Below, piece by piece: positions 42,305 to 48,641 of a stretch of 64,000 nucleotides of DNA. A program made the position numbers and the translations under genes. The notes under the pieces were generated by a model. That model was not told the origin of the DNA and did no database searches. It was given only the letters and a program-made list of their open reading frames with translations. Numbering within the stretch: position 1 is the first letter of the stretch; every line of letters begins with the position of its first letter. This stretch comes from Phycisphaerales bacterium (GTDB lineage: Bacteria > Planctomycetota > Phycisphaerae > Phycisphaerales > UBA5793), in contig JADZAS010000037.1 in NCBI GenBank assembly GCA_020852515.1, positions 1 to 64,000 of the forward strand. Direction: 5' to 3'.

Positions 42305-42532
42305 TCAGGCACTCGCGCGTCGACTGCGAGACTTCTCGACTTTCGACTGCCGATATTTCCGTAACTCTGCCATGGCGTCTCGTGCCCGCTCGAAGGCTTC
42401 GGGAATACTCTTCGCCTGCGTCTGGACCGCTGGATCCATCGGAGAGGTCACGGCGTACCAGCCCCGTCCAGCATCCTCAAGCGTCAGGACGAGCTTTCCG
42501 TCGGTCACGTTGTAGCGTTTCGCTTTCGGCAT
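42305..42532 (-). CDS. hicB: HicB-like antitoxin
   Basis: A 75-residue protein starting at ATG 42532. KLVLTLEDAGRGWYAVTSPM followed by TQAKSIPEAFERARDAMAEL is the partial RNase-H-fold core of HicB antitoxins, which bind and neutralise HicA. The longer frame adds 31 residues with no similarity. It lacks the C-terminal helix-turn-helix seen in many HicB proteins, so it should neutralise the toxin but may not repress transcription. Convergent with hicA. The last 15 residues are strongly basic (KVEKSRSRRASA). Confidence 0.72.
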   Translation of the reverse strand: MPKAKRYNVTDGKLVLTLEDAGRGWYAVTSPMDPAVQTQAKSIPEAFERARDAMAELRKYRQSKVEKSRSRRASA

Positions 42533-42621
42533 CTCGTGATCTCGGGAGATGGTATGCGATTGGCCGACTCGACTTCCAGCGCGTGACGCCGATCCATGTA
42601 CGACGCGCTCACACAAAGCCA

Positions 42622-43002
42622 TCACCGGTACTCCACCAGTTCCACCTCGATGCCATCGGGGTCGTAGAAGTACGCGCGGCGGCCGGGCTCATAAGAGTCT
42701 TCGATCTCCGTCTCGATGCCGCGCTGGGTGAGCCAGGCGACTTTGGCGTCGAGGTCATCGACGACGAAGCCGACGTGATTGAAGCCGACGCGGCCGTACT
42801 CGGGTTCGTCTAGCCGACCGGCCTCGGCAGGGTCGGCCTGGAAGAGCGCGAGATACGAACGGTCGTCGCCGATGTGGATGGCCGGCGTCTCGGGCGAGCC
42901 GGGCTCACGTCGCCAGCGGATCTTCAGGCCGAGCAGTTCGCCATAGAACTTCGCGGCTGCATCGAGGTCGGAGACGGTGAGGTTGACGTGTTCGAGCCAC
43001 AT
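42622..43002 (-). CDS. VOC-family (glyoxalase/dioxygenase fold) protein
   Basis: A 126-residue vicinal-oxygen-chelate protein with two beta-alpha-beta-beta-beta modules. MWLEHVNLTVSDLDAAAKFY and GFNHVGFVVDDLD carry the metal-ligand histidines, and AYFYDPDGIEVELVEY carries the conserved Glu. Such proteins are glyoxalase I, extradiol dioxygenases or fosfomycin-type resistance enzymes, and this one cannot be assigned further. The ATG has GGAGG upstream. Confidence 0.85.
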   Translation of the reverse strand: MWLEHVNLTVSDLDAAAKFYGELLGLKIRWRREPGSPETPAIHIGDDRSYLALFQADPAEAGRLDEPEYGRVGFNHVGFVVDDLDAKVAWLTQRGIETEIEDSYEPGRRAYFYDPDGIEVELVEYR

Positions 43003-43176
43003 GAGAGCCTCCGGAATAGCGGGTGAACGGCTTGGTTATGGAGCCTACGCGAGCAGATCGGGCGCCGCGACTAAAGGCCCGTCGGACCGGTCGAGGGAAA
43101 GCCCGAGTCGATTCAGCGGCGCTCGTTCCTACGATCCTCGCCCTGATTGGCCGGAATGAGCGGGAGAAGAAATGTC

Positions 43177-44184
43177 ATGAGCCACACCGTGTGTCTGCTG
43201 CCCGGCGACGGGATCGGCCCGGAAGTCACCGGCGCTGCGCGGCGGGTGATTGACGCGGCCGGCGCCGACCTCCAGTGGATCGAACTCGACGCCGGGGCCG
43301 GCGCGCTCGAGCGCACCGGGCACCTGCTGCCCCCGGCTACGCTCGAAGCGATCGCGCGGCACTGCGTGGCGCTCAAAGGGCCGCTGACCACGCCCATCGG
43401 CACCGGCTTTGCCAGCGTCAACGTCCAACTCCGCAAGACCTTCGACCTCTACGCCGCGGTGCGGCCGGTGCGATCGATGCCGGGCATCCGGACCCGCTTT
43501 GAAAACGTCGAGATCGTCGTCATCCGCGAAAACACCGAGGGCCTGTATTCGGGCATCGAGCACGAGATCGTGCCCGGCGTGGTCGAGAGCCTCAAGATCG
43601 CCACGCGCAAGGGCTGCGAGCGCATCGCCCGCTTCGCGTTCAACTACGCCAGAGAGCGCGGCAGGAGCAAGGTGACGGTCTTCCACAAGGCCAACATCAT
43701 GAAGATGTCCGACGGCCTGTTTATCGAGTGCGCCCGCCGCGTGCACGAGGAGATCGGTGCGGGCGTCGAATACCAGGAACTCATCATCGACAACGGCTGC
43801 ATGCAACTCGTGCAGAACCCCGGGCAGTTCGACGTGCTGCTGCTTGAGAACCTCTACGGCGACGTGATCAGCGACCTGTGCGCGGGGCTGGTGGGGGGCC
43901 TGGGCGTCGTGCCGGGCGCGAACTTCGGCGATGCGTGCGCCATCTTCGAGGCGGTGCACGGCAGCGCGCCGACCATCGCCGGGCAGAACATCGCCAACCC
44001 GCTAGCGGTAATCATGAGCGGCGTGATGATGCTGCGGCACCTGGGCCTGCGCGAGCCGGCCCGGCGCATCAAGGACGCCTATAACGCGGTCTTGACGGAC
44101 GGGAGAGCCGAAGAACTCACGCGCGACATCGGCGGCAGCGCGGGCACCACGGATTTCGCCGAGGCGATCATTCGGCGGTTGTGA
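43177..44184 (+). CDS. NAD-dependent isocitrate dehydrogenase-type beta-decarboxylating dehydrogenase
   Basis: A 335-residue member of the isocitrate/isopropylmalate dehydrogenase family. The N-terminus LLPGDGIGPEV is followed by VVIRENTEGLYSGIEH, the pattern of NAD-dependent isocitrate dehydrogenase and homoisocitrate dehydrogenase, not of isopropylmalate dehydrogenase (RELTGGIYFG). The metal/substrate block EYQELIIDNGCMQL and the NAD-binding EAVHGSAPTIAGQNIANP are complete. The ATG at 43177 has GGGAGAAG upstream. The natural substrate (isocitrate or homoisocitrate) is not settled by sequence. Confidence 0.88.
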   Translation: MSHTVCLLPGDGIGPEVTGAARRVIDAAGADLQWIELDAGAGALERTGHLLPPATLEAIARHCVALKGPLTTPIGTGFASVNVQLRKTFDLYAAVRPVRSMPGIRTRFENVEIVVIRENTEGLYSGIEHEIVPGVVESLKIATRKGCERIARFAFNYARERGRSKVTVFHKANIMKMSDGLFIECARRVHEEIGAGVEYQELIIDNGCMQLVQNPGQFDVLLLENLYGDVISDLCAGLVGGLGVVPGANFGDACAIFEAVHGSAPTIAGQNIANPLAVIMSGVMMLRHLGLREPARRIKDAYNAVLTDGRAEELTRDIGGSAGTTDFAEAIIRRL

Positions 44185-44236
44185 GCCCGTGACCGCCTCT
44201 TCCGGGGCAATTCGGGCCGCCGGCGGCGGTTTTCGC

Positions 44237-44264
44237 TTGAGTCGGGCGGTTTTTCGTGTATCTT
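44237..44264 (+). promoter_or_regulatory. Candidate promoter for the cysteine dioxygenase gene
   Basis: TTGAGT (44237-44242) and TATCTT (44259-44264) are 16 bases apart, placing transcription start about 35 bases before the ATG at 44306. A good ribosome-binding site (AAGGAG) follows. Confidence 0.35.
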
Positions 44265-44305
44265 CTATCAGTAACCGCGTTCGCAACCGGCCCAAGGAGC
44301 CCCAC

Positions 44306-44890
44306 ATGGCGATGAAGATGGCGAATGAGATCGAGGCCTTGGCGCCGCTGTTTGAACACCTCGACGCCCTGACCGGCCGGGCCGACATCGCCGAACTCGA
44401 ACGCGCCATGCGGGCCGTGCACGTCACGCCCGATGACGTGGCCGAGCACCTGCGCTACTGCGATGAGCACTACAAGCGCAACCTCATCCGCGAGGGCAAG
44501 TGGTACCAGGTGTTCGCGCTGTGCTGGAAGAGCGGGCAGCGCAGCCCGATACACGATCACACGAACACGACCTGCGGCGTGCGCGTGCTGCTGGGTCGCG
44601 GCGTCGAGACGGTTTACGAGCCGTCGCCGTGCGGCATGATGATGGCGACACGCTCGCACGAACTCAACGTCGGCGACATCTGCGCCAGCCAGGACAGCGA
44701 CACGCACCAGATTTCGAATCTCCAGCCGGCGGGCCAGAACCTCGTCACCCTGCACATCTACTCGCCGCCGCTGCGCGAGTTCCATACCTACAGCGCGACC
44801 GACGGCACGGTGAACCGCGTGCGCGACGTGGGCAACGGCTGCTGCGAGGTGGTGGAGACGATGGACATCGCAGAGTTCATGAGCCGCTAG
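44306..44890 (+). CDS. Cysteine dioxygenase
   Basis: A 194-residue cupin-fold thiol dioxygenase that oxidises cysteine to cysteine sulfinate with non-heme iron. The iron ligands are His83, His85 and His134 (SPIHDHTNTTC and DTHQISN). Cys90 stands at the position that forms the Cys-Tyr crosslink in mammalian enzymes, and Tyr152 (HIYSPPL) is the partner. Most bacterial CDOs have Gly there, so this one is of the crosslink type. The ATG has AAGGAG upstream. The ending TMDIAEFMSR recurs as a remnant at 46137-46169. Confidence 0.88.
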   Translation: MAMKMANEIEALAPLFEHLDALTGRADIAELERAMRAVHVTPDDVAEHLRYCDEHYKRNLIREGKWYQVFALCWKSGQRSPIHDHTNTTCGVRVLLGRGVETVYEPSPCGMMMATRSHELNVGDICASQDSDTHQISNLQPAGQNLVTLHIYSPPLREFHTYSATDGTVNRVRDVGNGCCEVVETMDIAEFMSR

Positions 44891-44909
44891 CCGGCGTCGA
44901 TCCCGCCCC

Positions 44910-44965
44910 CGCCTTCGCTCGGGTCAGGCTCTGCGCCGGAATGACGGGTTTGAGCAACAGATCCT
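44910..44965 (+). repeat. Diverged relative of the dispersed palindromic repeat
   Basis: GGCTCTGCGCCGGAATGACGG resembles part of the repeat at 13861-13881 (GGCTCTGCGCAGGCATGACGG) with four differences. The upstream hairpin arms are lost. Confidence 0.35.
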
Positions 44966-45156
44966 CAGAGGCGCGGCTCGTCTCGGCCTGCGGACCAGTC
45001 AATCCCGGAACTGCGGATTGCAGCATTTCCATTGACCGCATCGTCGTCCCGTTACGAGTTCTTCCTTGTAAGCAGGCGATGGTCGCCTGCATCTGAAGCC
45101 GACCTGGTGCGAGCCGGTGCGCCGGGTTCTGGGCAGTCATCGCAAGGAGAACCGTC

Positions 45157-46056
45157 ATGCATTTCACAAATCGAAACGCCGGCTGCATCCTCATCGTGGC
45201 GAGCGCGCTCGCCCTGGTCGGCGCCGCGGCCAGCTCTTCTCTGGCGCAGAACCTTTTTACGAACGGGGACTTCGCCTCGGGCTTTACCGGCTGGACGCAG
45301 CGGAACACCGCCAACGGCTTGGGCTCGCCTGGCTCGATCGTCAACTTTCAGACCAACCAGGGCCAGCCGGCGTCGCCCGCGGCGCGCTACGTCGTGGGCC
45401 AGCGTGTGTACTACATCGGCCAGGCCGAGGGCGTCGAACTCGTGCAGCAACCCAGCCTTGTGAGCGGCGGCACGTATGAGATCACCTGCGACTGGGCGGC
45501 GGTCTCGCACCCGCAGTACATCAACGGCGAAGGCGGCATCTTCGAGATCCTCGTGGACGGCCAATCGATCGCGTACGACCGCGTGGGCATCATCCCCAGC
45601 AACACGACGGTGCGCGGCACACTCACGGTGCAGTTCACCGCACAGCGCAACGGCGCGCACGAGATCGGCGCGCGCATCAGCCGCCCGCACACGATCGATC
45701 CGTATTCTCCGACGCAGTACGTGGACCATTTCAGCCTGACATCCATCGGCCGTCGGGCGCTCACGCTGACGCGGACGGGCTCGTGCCCGGGCACGATCAA
45801 CTTCACCGTGAACGGCGCTACGCCCTTCGGCTACGTCGGCGTGGTCACGGCGCCGAGCGTGGGCGTGTTCATCATTCCCGGCCACATGACCTGCGCCGGC
45901 ACACAGTTGAACCTGTCGCCCAGTGGAATCCGCCTGCTCTTCACGGCGCCGGCGGATGGCAGCGGCGTCATGTCGCGCAACGGGTACATCGGCAGCGGCG
46001 CGTGCGGCTGGGTGTACCAGGCCATCGATGCGACGACCTGCCGCGTGAGCCAGTAA
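45157..46056 (+). CDS. Secreted protein with shared C-terminal domain (member 4)
   Basis: A 299-residue exported protein. A signal peptide (about residues 1-30, ending SSSLA|QN) is followed by a jelly-roll-like domain that begins NLFTNGDFASGFTGWTQ, the usual start of carbohydrate-binding or DUF642-type modules. The last 100 residues are a distant version of the C-terminal domain of the proteins at 31035, 31966 and 33069 (TGSCPGTINFTVNGATPFGY ... GACGWVYQAIDATTCRVSQ), with the four cysteines in register. The ATG has AAGGAGAACCGTC upstream. A palindromic element follows after the stop. Confidence 0.7.
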   Translation: MHFTNRNAGCILIVASALALVGAAASSSLAQNLFTNGDFASGFTGWTQRNTANGLGSPGSIVNFQTNQGQPASPAARYVVGQRVYYIGQAEGVELVQQPSLVSGGTYEITCDWAAVSHPQYINGEGGIFEILVDGQSIAYDRVGIIPSNTTVRGTLTVQFTAQRNGAHEIGARISRPHTIDPYSPTQYVDHFSLTSIGRRALTLTRTGSCPGTINFTVNGATPFGYVGVVTAPSVGVFIIPGHMTCAGTQLNLSPSGIRLLFTAPADGSGVMSRNGYIGSGACGWVYQAIDATTCRVSQ

Positions 46057-46083
46057 GCGCCAGCAGCACGCGCGAACGTATTG

Positions 46084-46121
46084 CGGGACAGGTGCGGAAA
46101 CAAACGCACCTGTCCCGTTTT
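46084..46121. terminator. Palindromic element, likely terminator and RAYT-end relative
   Basis: CGGGACAGGTGCG (46084-46096) and CGCACCTGTCCCG (46105-46117) form a perfect 13-bp stem around an 8-base loop, followed by TTTT. It can terminate the gene ending at 46056. The CGGGACAGGTGCGTTTGT core resembles the RAYT-element ends at 914-942 and 1192-1220, so it may derive from two head-to-head ends. Confidence 0.6.
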
Positions 46122-46136
46122 GCCTTTCCCGTCGCG

Positions 46137-46169
46137 ACGATGGACATTGCGGAGTTTAAGAAGAAGTAG
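46137..46169 (+). pseudogene. Remnant of a cysteine dioxygenase C-terminus
   Basis: Reads TMDIAEFKKK and stop, matching the end of the intact cysteine dioxygenase at 44858-44890 (TMDIAEFMSR and stop). Across the shared seven codons only three bases differ, all in third positions and all synonymous. The remnant overlaps the 3-prime end of the opposite-strand gene at 46156. It sits just behind the RAYT-like palindrome, so a paralogue may have been cut by an insertion. Confidence 0.4.
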
Positions 46170-46620
46170 GACGTCGCTTCAGCCAGTCCGCTGCGCAGGA
46201 GCCAAGCAGGGCGGCTGCGAGCATCACGATTCCGTACGCAAGCCAATAAACCGTATCGATGACGGTGAGTACACCGAGCGTGCACGTCGGCCATGCGAAT
46301 ACAGTGGCAAGCAGCCGAGGCTCGCTGGCTGTCAGCAGCAGTCGCCCGATGAGACCCGCGCCAAAGGAACTCAGAAGTCCACCGAAACCGATCGCTATCA
46401 CGGTGCCAGGAGCGGATGCGAGTTCGAGGTTGACAAGAAGGAACAGACCGGGAACGCAGCCGGCGATCAATGCCAGAACATAGTACTGTACGTGGGTGCG
46501 CACCCTTTGCTTGCGCTCAAGCACAATCGCCCTGGTAGTCCACACGGGTAACCCGCACTCTGGGCAGCACTGATCCTCGGTGTGGGCTCGCAGGTCGTAC
46601 TGGCAGCGGGCACAGAGCAT
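46156..46620 (-). CDS. Zinc-ribbon membrane protein
   Basis: A 154-residue protein with an N-terminal zinc ribbon (CARCQYDLRAHTEDQCCPECG) followed by about four transmembrane helices (from residue 46 on). The ribbon belongs to the same type as those at 1338, 9446 and 10945, but here it is at the very N-terminus. TAGCAT lies 6 bases before the ATG and no ribosome-binding site is seen. Function unknown. Confidence 0.7.
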   Translation of the reverse strand: MLCARCQYDLRAHTEDQCCPECGLPVWTTRAIVLERKQRVRTHVQYYVLALIAGCVPGLFLLVNLELASAPGTVIAIGFGGLLSSFGAGLIGRLLLTASEPRLLATVFAWPTCTLGVLTVIDTVYWLAYGIVMLAAALLGSCAADWLKRRPTSS

Positions 46621-46626
46621 CGACAG

Positions 46627-46632
46627 ATGCTA
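46627..46632 (-). promoter_or_regulatory. Candidate -10 box for a leaderless transcript
   Basis: TAGCAT on the minus strand, 6 bases before the ATG at 46620. Confidence 0.4.
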
Positions 46633-46716
46633 TCACGCCGGGCGGCGCTGAAGACGATTAGGCTGAGCGGTCACCCGTCGGCTTCCGCCGGCGGCTATTC
46701 ACCTTTTGAAGTGTGT

Positions 46717-48402
46717 TCAGTCTCGATGCGAGCTCGATGCATAGCGGCGGTCGAGTTTCTGCGCGCTGCGAACAAGGCTCATGAATTCAGCGCGGTAGCC
46801 GGCTTCGTCGAGGCCGCGCGCTTCGCCTGCCAGTTCGAGTGCGAGGTCGAAGTCGGCGTCGCCCCGGCCGATGGAATCGCGCAAGGTCATGCCAAACGCC
46901 GCCACGGCCGCCGCCCAGCGGAAGTCGGCCGAAGCCTGCCGCCAGTCGAGTTCGCCGTCGCGCACGGGGACCTCGAGGTAGCGGCTCGTCACGCCGTCGG
47001 GCTGCTTGTAGCGGAGTTTGACGGTGCACAGCTCGCCGGATTCGAGGCCCTGCTCGGAAGTCACGAACTCCGGCTCGCCCGCCGGCCGCTGGTAGCGCAG
47101 CGGGTCCACCCCCCACGGCACAGGCCGGCCCGCCGGAACGATCTCGTAAAGGGCGGTTACACTGTGTCCGGCGCCGATGTCGCCCGCGTCTTTGCGGTCG
47201 TCGTTGAAATCGCGATCGGCCAGCGCGCGATTCTCGTAGCCGATGAGGCGATAGCCCGCGACGGCGGCCGGATTGAATTCGACCTGGATCTTTACGTCTT
47301 TGGCGATGGTTTCGAGCGTGCTGGCTGCCTGCTCGCAGAGCACGCGGCGGGCCTCGTGGAAGGAGTCGAGGTACGCGTAGACGCCGTTGCCGCGATCGGC
47401 GATGCTCTCCATCATCGATTCGTTGAGGTTGCCGCGCCCCACGCCGAGTACGGTGAGGTAGACCTTGCTCTGCGCCTTGCAGGCGATGAGATCGAGCAGG
47501 GCGTGGTCGCTGGTCATGCCGACGTTGAAGTCGCCGTCGGTGGCGAGCAGCACGCGGTTGATGCCGCCGGGTATGAAGTTGTGCTCGGCAACCTCGTAGG
47601 CGAGTTGAATGCCCGAAGCGCCGTTCGTGCTGCCGCGAGCGCAGAGGTCGTCGATGGTGTGGAGTATCGAGCCGCGATGCGCCACGGCGGTCGAGGGCAG
47701 TGCGACACCGCTGTGTCCGGCATAGGTGACGATGGCCACGCGATCGTCATCGCGCAGTTCATCGACGAGCAGGCGCATGCCCTTCTTGATGAGCGGCAGG
47801 CGGTCTTCAGGCTCCATCGAGCCCGACACGTCGAGGAGGAACACGAGATTGGCGGGCGGCCGCTGGGCCGCATCTGCCTCGCGGCCGACCAGGTGCACGC
47901 GCATGAGGCGATGCTCGGGCGTCCACGGGCAGGAGGCAACTTCGGTATGCACGGCAAACGGCTCGCCGCCGCTGGGCGGCGCATCGGAATAGGAGAAGTA
48001 GTTGATCATCTCTTCGACGCGCACGGCGCTGTGGGGCGGCAATTCGCCGTCAGTGATGAAGCGGCGGATGTTCGAGTAGGATCCCGTGTCCACATCCACG
48101 GCGAAGGTGGACAGCGGCTGCTGGGTCACCCGGGCGAACGGCTGCTCTGCGACCCGCTCGTAGCGATCGCGGCTGGGCGGCAGCTGGCGGTAGCGGTAGT
48201 CGTGATGCGTCGATGTCGGGCTCCAGCGGGTGGAGGGGCTGTGGAGATCGGAGGACGCATAGGACAGGCCGGGCGCGGGCCGGGTGGACTCGTAACTGGC
48301 CACCGAGTATGAGTTTGTGCATCCCGGCAGCAGAGAAGCCGCCGCCAGGCCTGCCCCCATCACTGCCGCCAACGCCAGCCGTCGGTTTAAAGACCTGCTC
48401 AC
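46717..48402 (-). CDS. VWA-domain lipoprotein (YfbK/DUF3520 type)
   Basis: A 561-residue lipoprotein. The signal peptide ends SLLPGC (lipobox). After a 60-residue Tyr/Ser-rich linker comes a conserved block, TFAVDVDTGSYSNIRRFI. A von Willebrand factor A domain follows, starting LVFLLDVSGSM with a complete MIDAS (DxSxS), and the C-terminal DUF3520-type domain covers the last 200 residues. Family members are periplasmic or surface proteins of unknown partner. The GTG at 48402 is chosen because AAGGAG lies six bases before it. The in-frame ATG 33 bases upstream has none. Confidence 0.85.
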   Translation of the reverse strand: MSRSLNRRLALAAVMGAGLAAASLLPGCTNSYSVASYESTRPAPGLSYASSDLHSPSTRWSPTSTHHDYRYRQLPPSRDRYERVAEQPFARVTQQPLSTFAVDVDTGSYSNIRRFITDGELPPHSAVRVEEMINYFSYSDAPPSGGEPFAVHTEVASCPWTPEHRLMRVHLVGREADAAQRPPANLVFLLDVSGSMEPEDRLPLIKKGMRLLVDELRDDDRVAIVTYAGHSGVALPSTAVAHRGSILHTIDDLCARGSTNGASGIQLAYEVAEHNFIPGGINRVLLATDGDFNVGMTSDHALLDLIACKAQSKVYLTVLGVGRGNLNESMMESIADRGNGVYAYLDSFHEARRVLCEQAASTLETIAKDVKIQVEFNPAAVAGYRLIGYENRALADRDFNDDRKDAGDIGAGHSVTALYEIVPAGRPVPWGVDPLRYQRPAGEPEFVTSEQGLESGELCTVKLRYKQPDGVTSRYLEVPVRDGELDWRQASADFRWAAAVAAFGMTLRDSIGRGDADFDLALELAGEARGLDEAGYRAEFMSLVRSAQKLDRRYASSSHRD

Positions 48403-48641
48403 GATCTGCTCCTTCCAGCGCGGACAATGGCACAAGCGCCCGCCCCACGGGCGGTCTCAGCCATGAAGACGCGGGTCGCGGCGGGATATTCCCCGCAAGC
48501 GGTGGATCGCAAACGCGTTGGCCGAGGTCGAGCAGGAGGCCGAACCCGGGGCTCGCCACCCTGATTCCCCCGCGCGGGGTAGAACGGCGCCCGTTCATGG
48601 GCGAGAATAGACGATCGTGCATACTTGGGGCGCAAGGGCGG

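Noticed and set aside
46582-48312. 576-codon frame opposite the VWA lipoprotein
   Set aside because: It would overlap the VWA protein entirely and has no recognisable domain.
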